Source of the DNA: Corynebacterium sp. MSK041
GTDB taxonomy: Bacteria; Actinomycetota; Actinomycetes; Mycobacteriales; Mycobacteriaceae
DNA length: 64,000 nucleotides
Reading direction: 5' to 3'
NCBI RefSeq assembly: GCF_030232265.1
Contig: NZ_JASPJK010000002.1
Span: 266,037 to 330,036 of the forward strand
A program made the translations under genes and the position numbers. The notes under the pieces were generated by a model, which saw nothing but the letters and a program-made list of their open reading frames with translations, did no database searches and was not told the origin of the DNA. Within the stretch, counting starts at the first letter, position 1. Each line of letters starts with the position of its first letter. This document shows, piece by piece, positions 8,448 to 17,787 of the stretch.

Positions 8448-9283
8448 GCCAGACCCCGCACGGTGTTCAGGGGCGCGATGGTGTCCTGGATGGCGGCGGT
8501 CATGCGGATGACGTCCACGGTTTCAGCAACTTCATGCACCCGGAATGCCGCCACACCCCGGGCGGCGCACCATGCCGTCGCCGCGAGGGTGCCGGCAACA
8601 CGCTCACCCACCGGGCGGTCAAGTGTCTCCCCGATGAAGTCCTTGTTCGACAGCGCCATGAGCACCGGCCAGCCCGTCGCGGTGATCTCCTCAATACGCC
8701 GCAGGATCTCCAGGCCGTGGAAAGTGTTCTTACCAAAGTCATGGGTCGGATCGATGAACACTTTCTCCTCCGAGACGCCGCAGGAGGCAGCACGTTCGGC
8801 CAGGGATGTGGTGGTGTGGATGATGTGGGCAACGACGTCGTCGTAAAGCACTCTATGCGGACGCGTGCGCGGCGTGGCCCCGCCTGTGTGAGAGCACACG
8901 TAGCCGACCTTGCGCGCGCCGGCGACCTCGACGAGCTCAGGGTCGAAGCCCGCCCACGTGTCATTGATGATCGTGGCTCCAGCATCCACCGCCACATCGG
9001 CGACAGCGGCGCGCCACGTGTCCACCGAGATGTCTACCGCCGGGTGCTGCTCACGAATCGCCGCGATGAGGGGCACAACCCGCTCGGTTTCCTCCACGAC
9101 GTCAACCTCTTGGCCTGGACCGGCCTTGACACCACCGACGTCGATGATGGAAGCACCTGCTTCCACCACCTCGGCGCAGCGGCGGAGAGCATCATCGAAC
9201 TGATAGGTCGCGCCGCGATCGTAGAAAGAATCCGGGGTGCGGTTCACAATCGCCATCACCCTCGGTAGCGCAGGCGAGGTCAC
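8444..9283 (-). CDS. folP2: Dihydropteroate synthase paralogue FolP2
   Basis: A TIM-barrel pterin-binding protein of 279 residues. It has NRTPDSFYDRG near the N-terminus, IIDVGGVKAGPG, and SVDTWRAAVADVAVDAGATIINDTWAG. In mycobacteria the copy next to gpgS (FolP2) lacks normal dihydropteroate synthase activity, so a folate role here is not certain. The true FolP1 would sit in a folE-folP-folB-folK cluster, which is not present. Start and stop overlap its neighbours by 4 bases, which indicates tight coupling with the LOG gene upstream and gpgS downstream. Confidence 0.85.
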   Translation of the reverse strand: MTSPALPRVMAIVNRTPDSFYDRGATYQFDDALRRCAEVVEAGASIIDVGGVKAGPGQEVDVVEETERVVPLIAAIREQHPAVDISVDTWRAAVADVAVDAGATIINDTWAGFDPELVEVAGARKVGYVCSHTGGATPRTRPHRVLYDDVVAHIIHTTTSLAERAASCGVSEEKVFIDPTHDFGKNTFHGLEILRRIEEITATGWPVLMALSNKDFIGETLDRPVGERVAGTLAATAWCAARGVAAFRVHEVAETVDVIRMTAAIQDTIAPLNTVRGLA

Positions 9284-10074
9284 TGGATATTCCGGGGATC
9301 CGCCATCGTGGAGTGGGCCTGCACGATGTACTCCACCGCCTCATCCACCGAATCTGTGACTAGGAAGAGCTGATCATCGCCGTCCGAGATGAGTCCACGG
9401 CCGAGCAGCTGTGAACGGATCCAATCCACCAGACCACCCCAGAATTCAGTGCCGAGGAGGACGATGGGGAAATTAGTCACCTTGCCCGTCTGGACCATGC
9501 ACAGGATCTCAAAAACCTCATCCATTGTGCCGAATCCACCCGGCAGCGACACGAAGGCCTGGGAGTACTTGAGGAACATGGTCTTGCGCGCAAAAAAGTA
9601 GCGGAAGTTCAGCCCCAGATCGACCCACTCGTTGAGCCCTTGCTCAAACGGCAGTTCAATGCCCAGGCCTACCGACGTCCCTCCTGCGTCATGCGCCCCA
9701 CGGTTCGGCCCCTCCATGAGGCCAGGACCGCCACCGGTGATCACGGCGTAGCCCGCCTCAACCAATGCCGTGCCGAGCTGGCGGGCTTGCTCATACTCCG
9801 GGGTCCCCTCGCCCAGGCGTGCGGAACCGAACACGGTGACTGCCCAATCCAGATCATGCAGCGCATCAAAACCAGCGATGAACTCTGAGGTAATGCGCAT
9901 CACGCGCCACGGATCAGCGTGCTTCCAATCATGGTCAGCGCGACCCATCTCCAGCAGACGCTGGTCATAGGTGGACGGGTCGAACCCGTCCCTATCGCGC
10001 GCCAAAATGGGGCCACGAAGCGTGCGGTCACGGCCAGGGCCGGAAGACTGACGGGGAGTTTTGTGTGGAGCCAC
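9280..10074 (-). CDS. LOG family (TIGR00730) nucleotide-binding protein
   Basis: The 264-residue Rossmann-type protein carries GGGPGLMEGPNRGAHDAGG and the signature PGGFGTMDEVFE. These define LOG phosphoribohydrolases, which release free cytokinin-like bases from nucleoside monophosphates. The mycobacterial counterpart is Rv1205. The cellular role in bacteria without plant hosts is unclear; purine nucleotide salvage is one suggestion. It overlaps the FolP2-like gene by 4 bases and lies 41 bases after dapE. Confidence 0.85.
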   Translation of the reverse strand: MAPHKTPRQSSGPGRDRTLRGPILARDRDGFDPSTYDQRLLEMGRADHDWKHADPWRVMRITSEFIAGFDALHDLDWAVTVFGSARLGEGTPEYEQARQLGTALVEAGYAVITGGGPGLMEGPNRGAHDAGGTSVGLGIELPFEQGLNEWVDLGLNFRYFFARKTMFLKYSQAFVSLPGGFGTMDEVFEILCMVQTGKVTNFPIVLLGTEFWGGLVDWIRSQLLGRGLISDGDDQLFLVTDSVDEAVEYIVQAHSTMADPRNIQ

Positions 10075-10115
10075 GGAAATTCTTCGCCTTCATACTGTCG
10101 TGCTTGTCTGTTCTC

Positions 10116-11216
10116 TTAGGCCCCGGTGAGATATGCCATCAGGGCGTTCGCAACATCCTGAATCTGTGAGACGGGGCATTGCTCGTCGATCTTATGGGCA
10201 AAACCCGGATCGCCTGGGCCAAAGTTCACAGCCGGAATACCCAGACTAGAGAAGCGGGCTACATCCGTCCATCCGAACTTGGCGCGGTAAACGCCACCGA
10301 CAGCCGCCAAAAGCCCCTGCGCAACCGGATTCTCCAGGCCGGGCAGTGCGCCGCCAACGGCGTCGTCGTAGGTCAGCTCCAAGCCTTCTTCGAGGGCCAG
10401 CACCTCCTCCAGGTGCGCCTTGGCGTCTGCCAGGCTGCGGTCGGGTGCGAAGCGGAAATTCACGGTGAGCTGCGCTTCATCGGGGATGGTGTTCGTGGCC
10501 ACGCCACCTGACAGACCAACGACGTTGAGGCCTTCTCGGTACTCGCAGCCGGCGATAGTCACAGTGCGCGGCTCGTAGGCTGCGATGCGTGCCAGCACGC
10601 CTGCGAGATCATGCGCCGCATTGTGCCCCAGCCAAGCCCGCGCGGAATGCGCACGAGTGCCCCGCGCCGTGATAAAAACACGGATGCTGCCCTGGCAGCC
10701 GGCCTCAATGACGGCGCCCGATGGCTCGCCAAGCAGCGCCAAGTCCCCCGCCAAAAGCTGTGGGCAGTCGCGTTCCAGCAGCGCTAGGCCGTTGTATTGC
10801 GCGGCCACTTCCTCCGCCTCGTAGCAAATCAAGGTGAGATCAAAAGCAAGCTCATCCGCATCACACAGCGTGGCAAAAGCATGAATGTAGCACGCCATAC
10901 CGGACTTCATGTCCACGGAACCACACCCCCACAGCACGTCCCCCTCCATGTGGTGCGGGACGTTGTCCGCCAGTGGCACCGTATCAATATGCCCCGCCAA
11001 CACCACCCGCTGCGGCAGCCCCCGGTCCGTCCGCGCTACCAGCGTATTGCCGCGCCGCACGACCTCCACACCAGGCAACTCCCGCAGAGGTCCCTCAAGG
11101 GCATCGGCGAGGGCGTGTTCGTGGTGGGAGGGGGACGGGACGTCGATAAGCTGCTTGGTCAGCTCAACTGGGTCGGCGAAAATATTCACGCGAGCGAGCC
11201 TAGTACGATGACGCAT
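10116..11216 (-). CDS. dapE: Succinyl-diaminopimelate desuccinylase
   Basis: DapE removes succinate from N-succinyl-LL-diaminopimelate in the lysine and peptidoglycan precursor pathway. This M20-family zinc enzyme shows the first metal motif AGHIDTVPL, the catalytic-base region CYEAEEVA and a C-terminal FAHKIDEQCPV. From the ATG at 11214-11216 it has 366 residues, close to the C. glutamicum enzyme. A GTG at 11189 is an alternative. The start abuts the start of the divergent dapD paralogue (ATG at 11217), so their promoters must lie inside each other's coding sequence. Confidence 0.92.
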   Translation of the reverse strand: MRHRTRLARVNIFADPVELTKQLIDVPSPSHHEHALADALEGPLRELPGVEVVRRGNTLVARTDRGLPQRVVLAGHIDTVPLADNVPHHMEGDVLWGCGSVDMKSGMACYIHAFATLCDADELAFDLTLICYEAEEVAAQYNGLALLERDCPQLLAGDLALLGEPSGAVIEAGCQGSIRVFITARGTRAHSARAWLGHNAAHDLAGVLARIAAYEPRTVTIAGCEYREGLNVVGLSGGVATNTIPDEAQLTVNFRFAPDRSLADAKAHLEEVLALEEGLELTYDDAVGGALPGLENPVAQGLLAAVGGVYRAKFGWTDVARFSSLGIPAVNFGPGDPGFAHKIDEQCPVSQIQDVANALMAYLTGA

Positions 11217-12137
11217 ATGCCAGTTGGAGCCCGCGCATTAGGAATTGCTCACATCGCCGCCGACGGAACCGTCCTCGATTCCTGGTTCCCCGCAGTTTCG
11301 CTTATCGACGATGCCTCCACCCCCTCCACCCGCCGCGTCAGCGCCAACGAACTTTCCCCGCGCCTGCTCAACCTCGTGGGCATGGACCGGGACAGGCACG
11401 TCGAAGTGGTTCCCATCCTCACCGAAATCGCCGACCTAGACGCCCCTGCGATTGATGCTTTCGACGTCTACCTGCGCCTCCACCTGCTCTCCCACCGCAA
11501 AGTACGGCCACTGGAGATCAACATGACGGACGCACTGGACCTGCTCGTGCCCGTCGCGTGGACCAACAAGGGCCCGTGCCTGCCCGATGATTTTGAATTC
11601 GTGCGCACAAACCTGCGCTCCCGCGGAACGATCCACGTGTACAGCATCGAACGGCTGCCCCGCATGGTGGACTACGTGGTGCCCACCGGTGTCACTATTG
11701 CGGAGGCTGAACGCGTCCGCCTGGGCGCTTACCTCGCGGAAGGCACCACCGTCGTGCGCGAAGGCTACGTCTCCTACAACGCCGGCACTCTCGGGCCAGT
11801 GCGGGTAGAAGGCACCATCTCCTCCTTCGTCGTCGTCGGCGCGCACAGCACTCTCGAACGTGGCAGTGCGCTGATGGCCACCCGCACCACCGATCTTGGT
11901 CGCGCACCCATGCGCATCGGCGACAACTGCTACTTCCACCCCACCGCCAGCATCAACGGCATCAGCTTGGGCAACAACTGCAGCGTTGGTGCCGGCGTCA
12001 TCCTGGAACCACAGACTCCCATCTTCGACCCCACGACAGGCAATGATTTCCCCGCTGCCAACATCGCCGGTTCGGACAACGTGAGCATCCAGAACGAGCC
12101 GTATTCCACTATCCCCGTTCTTCGCTGGCGCACCTAG
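11217..12137 (+). CDS. DapD-like succinyltransferase paralogue (divergent)
   Basis: This 306-residue protein resembles tetrahydrodipicolinate N-succinyltransferase throughout, with [44 protein letters not shown] and NAGTLG. However, the Gly-rich [14 protein letters not shown] stretch of true DapD is replaced by ERGSALMATRTTDL, and the His of [10 protein letters not shown] is changed (REGYVSYNAG). C. glutamicum also keeps a second DapD-like gene next to dapE. It may act on another acceptor or be a weak enzyme. An in-frame ATG at 11208 would overlap dapE. Confidence 0.82.
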   Translation: MPVGARALGIAHIAADGTVLDSWFPAVSLIDDASTPSTRRVSANELSPRLLNLVGMDRDRHVEVVPILTEIADLDAPAIDAFDVYLRLHLLSHRKVRPLEINMTDALDLLVPVAWTNKGPCLPDDFEFVRTNLRSRGTIHVYSIERLPRMVDYVVPTGVTIAEAERVRLGAYLAEGTTVVREGYVSYNAGTLGPVRVEGTISSFVVVGAHSTLERGSALMATRTTDLGRAPMRIGDNCYFHPTASINGISLGNNCSVGAGVILEPQTPIFDPTTGNDFPAANIAGSDNVSIQNEPYSTIPVLRWRT

Positions 12138-12197
12138 GGCACCCACAACACTGCTAAACCGGAGCACAATGTCAGCTTCTGCGCAGCGAGGTTTAAA

Positions 12198-13598
12198 GTG
12201 TTGGACATGTCGACACCTATTTCCCCCGTCGCCGATTCCACCGCCCTTGCTCGCGGTCTGAAAACGCGCCACCTCACCATGATGGGCCTCGGCTCAGCCA
12301 TCGGTGCCGGACTCTTCCTCGGCACCGGCGTTGGCATCGCCGCTGCGGGCCCCGCCGTCCTCCTTGCCTACATCGTCGCTGGCTTCATCACCGTGTGCTT
12401 CATGCAGATGCTCGCGGAGATGGTTGCCGCACGCCCCTCCTCCGGCACCTTCTCCATCTACGCTGAGCAGGCCTTTGGCCGCTGGGCCGGCTTCGCCATT
12501 GGCTGGCTGTACTGGTTCATGATGATCATGATCATGGCCGTTGAAATCACCGGTGCCTCCGCTATCGTCGCCCACTGGTTTGGCATCTCCCCGTGGATTC
12601 CGGCGCTGGCTGCCATTGCTGTCTTCACCGTGATCAACTTCGCAGCGGTGAAGAACTTCGGCGAATTCGAATTCTGGTTCGCGCTGATCAAGGTGCTCGT
12701 CATTGTTGCCTTCCTAGCCATCGGCGCGGCACTGTGGCTCGGCCTGCTGCCATCGGGGGGCTTCGTTGGCCTGACCAACGTCAGCGAAGTCGGCTTCATG
12801 CCAAACGGCTGGGCCGGTGTGGCTACCGCGCTTTTGGCTGTGGCATTCGCCTTCGGCGGAATTGAGCTTGTCACCGTTGCTGCCGCTGAATCCGAAAACC
12901 CAGAGGCCGGCGTGCACTCCGCGATCCGCTCCATCATCTGGCGTATCTCCGTGTTCTACATCGGCTCCGTCCTCCTGATCATTCTGCTACTGCCCTTCGA
13001 CCAGATCGGTGGCGCCGACTCTGCCGCTGAATCCCCCTTCACCGCCGTCCTGGAGATGGCCAACATTCCGGGTGCTGTGGGCATCATGGAAGCCGTCATC
13101 GTCGTGGCGCTGCTGTCTGCCTGCAACACGCAGATCTACGGTTCCTCCCGCTTCCTGCAGAACCTCGCCGTGCGTGGGGACGCCCCCACGGCCTTCGCCC
13201 AGACCGATAACCGCGGTGTTCCCGTCCGCGCCGTCGTCGTGTCCGTGTTCTTCGGATTCGTCGCCGTGGCACTCCAGTACTGGAACCCGCCGGGGCTGCT
13301 CGCCTTCCTGCTCAACGCTGTCGGTGGCTGCCTCATCGTGCTGTGGATCGCCGTTGCACTGTCGTTTGTGCGCCTGCACCCGAAACTCGTCGACAATGGC
13401 GAAATCACCGATGTCCGCATGTGGGCACCCAATGTCCTCCCCTGGATCATGATTGCGCTTACCGCCGGTGTCATCCTGCTGATGCTCTCCGATCCGGACG
13501 GGCGTTTCCAGATGTTCGCCGTTGCCGTCGTCGTCGGTGTCATCACTCTCGCCGGTCTCCTGTGGACGCGTAAGCCGGAAGGGACGACTGCGGGTTAA
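12198..13598 (+). CDS. AroP-like aromatic amino acid permease (APC family), first copy
   Basis: A 12-helix amino acid permease of 466 residues that closely follows corynebacterial AroP. It has the N-terminal GLKTRHLTMMGLGSAIGAGLFLGTGVGI, the [18 protein letters not shown] loop and the GLQYWNP-like VALQYWNPPGL segment. AroP imports Phe, Tyr and Trp with protons and is encoded between dapD and dapE in C. glutamicum. GTG at 12198 is used because GAGG lies 6 bases upstream; ATG at 12207 has no such site. It ends TAATG, sharing bases with the next permease. Confidence 0.85.
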   Translation: MLDMSTPISPVADSTALARGLKTRHLTMMGLGSAIGAGLFLGTGVGIAAAGPAVLLAYIVAGFITVCFMQMLAEMVAARPSSGTFSIYAEQAFGRWAGFAIGWLYWFMMIMIMAVEITGASAIVAHWFGISPWIPALAAIAVFTVINFAAVKNFGEFEFWFALIKVLVIVAFLAIGAALWLGLLPSGGFVGLTNVSEVGFMPNGWAGVATALLAVAFAFGGIELVTVAAAESENPEAGVHSAIRSIIWRISVFYIGSVLLIILLLPFDQIGGADSAAESPFTAVLEMANIPGAVGIMEAVIVVALLSACNTQIYGSSRFLQNLAVRGDAPTAFAQTDNRGVPVRAVVVSVFFGFVAVALQYWNPPGLLAFLLNAVGGCLIVLWIAVALSFVRLHPKLVDNGEITDVRMWAPNVLPWIMIALTAGVILLMLSDPDGRFQMFAVAVVVGVITLAGLLWTRKPEGTTAG

Positions 13599-14950
13599 TG
13601 GGGGCGCAGACAAGCGAACTCGGCACCGGCCTGAAATCCCGGCACCTCACCCTCATGGGCCTAGGCACCGCAGTGGGTGCCGGCCTGTTCCTCGGCGTCG
13701 GTGTGGGCATCCGCGCGGCCGGCCCCGCGATTCTTGTTGCATACGCGATCGCCGGGCTCATCGTCATCGCTGTGATGCGCATGCTCGGCGAGATGGCGGC
13801 CGCGCACCCCTCGTCGGGGTCTTTTGCCACCTACGGGCGCATGGCTTTCGGCCACTGGGCTGGTTTCCTACTCGGCTGGCTGTATTACTTCCTGCTGATC
13901 ATGGCGTGCGGTGCCGAGCTCACCGGCGCATCCGCCATGATGGCCTCTTGGTTCGACGTGCCGCAGTGGATTCCGGGACTCATCGTTGTTGTCATTCTCA
14001 CCGCCGTGAACCTCGCCCAAGTCAAGGGGTTCGGCGAGTTTGAATACTGGTTCGCCATGATCAAGATCGCGGTGATCGTGGGCTTCCTCATCATCGGCGT
14101 ACTCTTGTGGCTCGGCGTGCTGCCAGCGAGCGGCTTCGTTGGCTTTGACAATGTACGCGAGTCCGGCTTCGCCCCCAACGGCATCGCCGGTATCGCCGCT
14201 GGTCTTCTCGCCGTCGCGTTTGCTTTCGGCGGTATTGAGGTGGTCACCATCGCCGCCGCCGAGTCCGAGAACCCGGCCAACAACGTCAAGCGCGCCGTGA
14301 ATTCCATCATCTGGCGCATCGCCGTGTTCTACCTCGGCTCCGTCGCCGTGATCACGCTGCTGCTGCCCTACGCCTCCATCGATGGCGCGGATTCCGCCGC
14401 GGACTCGCCCTTCACCGCCGTGCTCGACATGGCCAACATCCCGGGCGCCGCCGCGTTCATGGAAGTGGTCATTGTGCTCGCGCTGCTCTCCGCGTTCAAC
14501 GCCCAGATCTACGGCACCTCCCGCCTCGCCTACCAGCAAGCCCTCGAAGGTGACGCCCCGAAGTGGATGGCTAAAACCAACGCCAACAATGTGCCCATGA
14601 ACTCGGTGCTCATCTCCGTGTTCTTCGCCTTCCTCGCTGTGGGTCTGCAGTGGTGGAACCCGCCAGGCATGATCGACTTCATCATGTCCGCCACCGGTGG
14701 CTGCCTCATTGTCACGTGGATCATGATCACGCTCAGCTTCATCAAACTGCACCCACGCATCACCTCGTCCGCCGTCCGCGTGCGCGGCGCCACGTGGGTC
14801 CCGTGGGTCACTCTGGCCGCTTTGCTCGGGCTCACCGTGCTCATGCTTTTCGACGACTCCGCCCGCTCCCAAGTCATCTCCGTCACCATCCTGTCGGCCG
14901 TTTTGGTCGGCTTGTCGCTCCTGACGAAGAAGCGCAGCGCCCTAAAGTAG
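13598..14950 (+). CDS. AroP-like amino acid permease, tandem second copy
   Basis: A second APC permease of 450 residues, alike along its whole length to the preceding one: [54 protein letters not shown]. Start and upstream stop overlap (TAATG), so the two are translated together. It probably arose by tandem duplication, and differences in the first membrane helices and loops suggest altered substrate preference among aromatic or branched amino acids. dapD begins 5 bases after its stop, placing transport and diaminopimelate synthesis in one transcript. Confidence 0.85.
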   Translation: MGAQTSELGTGLKSRHLTLMGLGTAVGAGLFLGVGVGIRAAGPAILVAYAIAGLIVIAVMRMLGEMAAAHPSSGSFATYGRMAFGHWAGFLLGWLYYFLLIMACGAELTGASAMMASWFDVPQWIPGLIVVVILTAVNLAQVKGFGEFEYWFAMIKIAVIVGFLIIGVLLWLGVLPASGFVGFDNVRESGFAPNGIAGIAAGLLAVAFAFGGIEVVTIAAAESENPANNVKRAVNSIIWRIAVFYLGSVAVITLLLPYASIDGADSAADSPFTAVLDMANIPGAAAFMEVVIVLALLSAFNAQIYGTSRLAYQQALEGDAPKWMAKTNANNVPMNSVLISVFFAFLAVGLQWWNPPGMIDFIMSATGGCLIVTWIMITLSFIKLHPRITSSAVRVRGATWVPWVTLAALLGLTVLMLFDDSARSQVISVTILSAVLVGLSLLTKKRSALK

Positions 14951-14955
14951 TGGGC

Positions 14956-15900
14956 ATGACTTCCCCGACTACTGCACACGCCCGTGGCATAGCAACACTG
15001 ACCTACGACGGCACCGTCCTCGACGTCTGGTACCCAGCCCCCAAGGTTGGGGAGGCGGTTAGTGCCACGGGGACACAGCGCCTCGAGGAACCTGACGCCC
15101 GTTTCGCCGCGCTGGTTGGCCCTGATGAAGAGCGCGGTGTAGCGCGCGTAGCGGTGGAAACAACGATCGCGGATCTGACCCAGCCGGCCGTCGATGCTTA
15201 CGACGTCTACCTGCGCCTCCACCTCCTCTCCCACCGCCTCATCCGCCCCCACGGCGCGAACATGGACGGCATCTTCGGCCTGTTGTCCAACGTCGTGTGG
15301 ACGAATTACGGACCCTGCGCTGTCGGCGATTTTCAGATGACGCGGGGGCGACTCGCTGCGAAGGGACCGGTAGTGGTCTACTCCGTGGATAAATTCCCAC
15401 GCATGGTGGATTACGTTGTGCCGTCCGGTGTGCGCATCGGCGATGCTGACCGCGTCCGCCTAGGTGCCCACCTAGCCGAAGGCACCACCGTCATGCATGA
15501 AGGCTTTGTGAACTTCAACGCCGGCACCCTCGGCGCTTCCATGGTCGAAGGTCGCATTTCTGCCGGCGTCGTTGTCGGCGATGGCACGGACATCGGCGGT
15601 GGCGCGTCCATCATGGGCACGTTGAGCGGCGGCGGAAAAGAAACCATCACCATCGGACAGCGCTGCCTGCTCGGCGCCAACGCGGGCGTGGGTATCTCGC
15701 TTGGCAACGACTGCGTTGTCGAAGCCGGCCTCTACCTCACCGCCGGCACCAAAGTCCGTCTCAGCGACGGAACAGAAGTAAAAGCCCTGGAGCTGTCCGG
15801 CAAGGATGGTCTCCTGTTCCGTCGCAATTCCCTCACCGGTGCCGTCGAAGCCACCCGCGCGAAGGCCGTGGAACTCAATGAGGAGCTGCACAAAAACTAG
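14956..15900 (+). CDS. dapD: 2,3,4,5-tetrahydropyridine-2,6-dicarboxylate N-succinyltransferase
   Basis: DapD transfers succinyl from succinyl-CoA to tetrahydrodipicolinate in lysine/diaminopimelate synthesis. The 314-residue protein keeps the actinobacterial signature [39 protein letters not shown] and [14 protein letters not shown], with the left-handed beta-helix and the C-terminal [14 protein letters not shown]. It is the canonical copy; the one at 11217 is divergent. ATG 14956 follows the second permease stop by 5 bases. Homology begins right at this start, and the long in-frame extension upstream is a shadow of the permease gene. Confidence 0.95.
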   Translation: MTSPTTAHARGIATLTYDGTVLDVWYPAPKVGEAVSATGTQRLEEPDARFAALVGPDEERGVARVAVETTIADLTQPAVDAYDVYLRLHLLSHRLIRPHGANMDGIFGLLSNVVWTNYGPCAVGDFQMTRGRLAAKGPVVVYSVDKFPRMVDYVVPSGVRIGDADRVRLGAHLAEGTTVMHEGFVNFNAGTLGASMVEGRISAGVVVGDGTDIGGGASIMGTLSGGGKETITIGQRCLLGANAGVGISLGNDCVVEAGLYLTAGTKVRLSDGTEVKALELSGKDGLLFRRNSLTGAVEATRAKAVELNEELHKN

Positions 15901-15915
15901 CCCAGCGCCCGTTTC

Positions 15916-15962
15916 TGTGGATAAAACGCCGTTTTGTAGACGTGTCACTACGGTTATCCACA
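15916..15962. promoter_or_regulatory. Inverted pair of perfect DnaA boxes
   Basis: TGTGGATAA at 15916-15924 and TTATCCACA at 15954-15962 are exact matches to the DnaA consensus in opposite orientations, 29 bases apart. They lie between dapD and the HNH gene. They could also pair as a 9-bp stem. Confidence 0.6.
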
Positions 15963-16015
15963 GCCTTGCCACGTGATGCTTGCGGGGCCACTTCGCTCCG
16001 CATAGCGTCCGAGGC

Positions 16016-17119
16016 ATGACATTCGACGAACTCCTGGAGGCCCTCTCCGGCGCCGCGCTCACCGCCCTCGAGGGCTTTGACCGCGACCGTGCCATCGCCG
16101 CTGGGATGTCGCCACGCCAGGTCGCCGACCTCAGCAAAGTCCACCACGCTTACTGGGGGCCAACGCGCACCCCGAAGCAGCAAAAGCTCGCCCGGGAAGA
16201 GGCGTTGGCGGGTGGGTTTACGGTGGAGCAGCTGGTGTTCGTCGAGAAGCGAATTGCGCATATTGAGCCCTTCGGTGAGCGTATGCGCCTGCGCCGCGCC
16301 CTCTTGACGTCGCATTGCACGTATGAGGCTTTACGACGTCGCGCCGACCGCCTCATCCCCCGCCCAAAGCCCCCGAAACCGAAGCCGCAAGTGCGATTCC
16401 ACACTCCGCGCGAGGAAATGGGCGGCATGACACTGATTGCCCCGGCGCGCGATATGGCGGACTTGGAGCATGCGCTGCTCTCACACATCGATCCGGCGAA
16501 GCCGGCCGCGGAGCAGATGGTCGTCCCTCTCTTGGAGCTCTTGCGTGGCGAAGGCTCCGGGGTTCCTCCCGCGGCTCCCCGTCCGCTGGTGGTTATTCCG
16601 CTGCCGTCGTTTGTGCGCATCTTGCGGGGCGAGGGCGACGAGACTGTGCTCGGGCTTACCGACGGCACCACCATCACCGGTGCGCACTACCTGGCCAAGT
16701 ACCACGGTGCCGAGCTTGAGGTAGCGCTGTTCCACCCGCAGGAAGGCGCCGTGAATCTCTACCGGACGCAGCGCTTTGCCAACCAGAAGCAGCGGGACCT
16801 AGCTAAGGCTGTGATGCCGGTGTGTCCGGTGCCTGGGTGCCGGCATGGTGCAGATAACTGCGACATCCACCACATCAAGGCGTGGAAACATGGTGGTGAG
16901 ACGAACATTGCTAACCTCGTCCCCCTCTGCCGCTACCACAACGGCACCAATGACGACGACCCTGGTGTTGTGCGCCGCGGCCGAGTGGACACGATCGGCC
17001 CTCAACCCATCTGGCGCTCACCCAACGGGTACGCGGTGCCCAACAAACACAGCGAATGGGGCGCGTTGAACGTGCTGTTTAGACCGTTTAAACCGTTTCA
17101 ACCGTTTCAATACGGATGA
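16016..17119 (+). CDS. HNH endonuclease domain protein (corynebacterial DUF222-like family)
   Basis: A 367-residue protein with an all-helical N-terminal part, a Pro/Lys-rich linker (RLIPRPKPPKPKPQ) and a C-terminal HNH nuclease. In the nuclease, C-x4-C (CPVPGC) precedes DIHHIKAWKHGGETNIANLVPLC and RYHN. Corynebacterial genomes carry many such genes; no target is established. ATG 16016 begins MTFDELLEAL, the usual family start, though GAGG lies only one base upstream. The upstream gap contains two inverted DnaA boxes. Its 3' end overlaps the convergent GtrA gene by 32 bases, where short GTTTCAACC-type repeats occur. Confidence 0.8.
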   Translation: MTFDELLEALSGAALTALEGFDRDRAIAAGMSPRQVADLSKVHHAYWGPTRTPKQQKLAREEALAGGFTVEQLVFVEKRIAHIEPFGERMRLRRALLTSHCTYEALRRRADRLIPRPKPPKPKPQVRFHTPREEMGGMTLIAPARDMADLEHALLSHIDPAKPAAEQMVVPLLELLRGEGSGVPPAAPRPLVVIPLPSFVRILRGEGDETVLGLTDGTTITGAHYLAKYHGAELEVALFHPQEGAVNLYRTQRFANQKQRDLAKAVMPVCPVPGCRHGADNCDIHHIKAWKHGGETNIANLVPLCRYHNGTNDDDPGVVRRGRVDTIGPQPIWRSPNGYAVPNKHSEWGALNVLFRPFKPFQPFQYG

Positions 17120-17672
17120 CTTTGGGGCGCCCAAAAGTCCAGAGCTTGTTGATGATGAAGTTCACGGGCATAGCCACCAACGTCGAGATACCTGCGGACC
17201 AGTAGAACTTGGTGCGCAGGCCGGTGGAGCCATCGAAGATGTGATCCGGCAGCGCGATCGGCGATGTCGGGTTCATCAGCAATGTCGCCACCGTTTGGCT
17301 GACCACAAATGCCACGATGCCCGTGGTCAGGAAAGGGAAAAACCCGCGCAACCAGGACCGCTTTGGCACATTCTTAAACGTCCATGAGCGGTTCAACTGG
17401 TAATTCCAGGTGTTAGCCACGACGAAGGCGATCGTCATGATCACGTGGTACCAACGAATATTCCACCGGGTGCCAAAGAGGTTGAAAAACACATCATTCT
17501 CATGGATGCCCCACCCGACGCTGAAACTCTTCGTGGCGATGAACACCACGAGCAGGTTCACCAGCACACCCGAGCCACCCACGATGCCGAACTTGATGAA
17601 CTCGCGGGCACTATCAACGATCTTCCCCGCTTTCCTCGCTTTCCCGGGCGACGACGAAACCGCATCCACCAT
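17088..17672 (-). CDS. GtrA family membrane protein
   Basis: A 194-residue protein with four predicted membrane helices, beginning after REFIKFGIVGGSGVLVNL and including NTWNYQLNRSWTFKN, the GtrA/DPMS signature. GtrA proteins are thought to help move polyprenyl-linked sugars across the membrane; in mycolata they are linked to arabinogalactan and lipoglycan building. No glycosyltransferase is adjacent here. It is convergent with the HNH gene and separated from dapC by about 115 bases. Confidence 0.8.
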   Translation of the reverse strand: MVDAVSSSPGKARKAGKIVDSAREFIKFGIVGGSGVLVNLLVVFIATKSFSVGWGIHENDVFFNLFGTRWNIRWYHVIMTIAFVVANTWNYQLNRSWTFKNVPKRSWLRGFFPFLTTGIVAFVVSQTVATLLMNPTSPIALPDHIFDGSTGLRTKFYWSAGISTLVAMPVNFIINKLWTFGRPKVIRIETVETV

Positions 17673-17787
17673 GCATCTCTCCTCAGTCCGGGTTGTTTAA
17701 GCCGGGTTGTTTAGGGCGCGTTAAACTCCCGGCAATCTTACTCTGTGAGACACAGCCTGCCGAAACCCCACGCTTGTTGGGCGTGTT

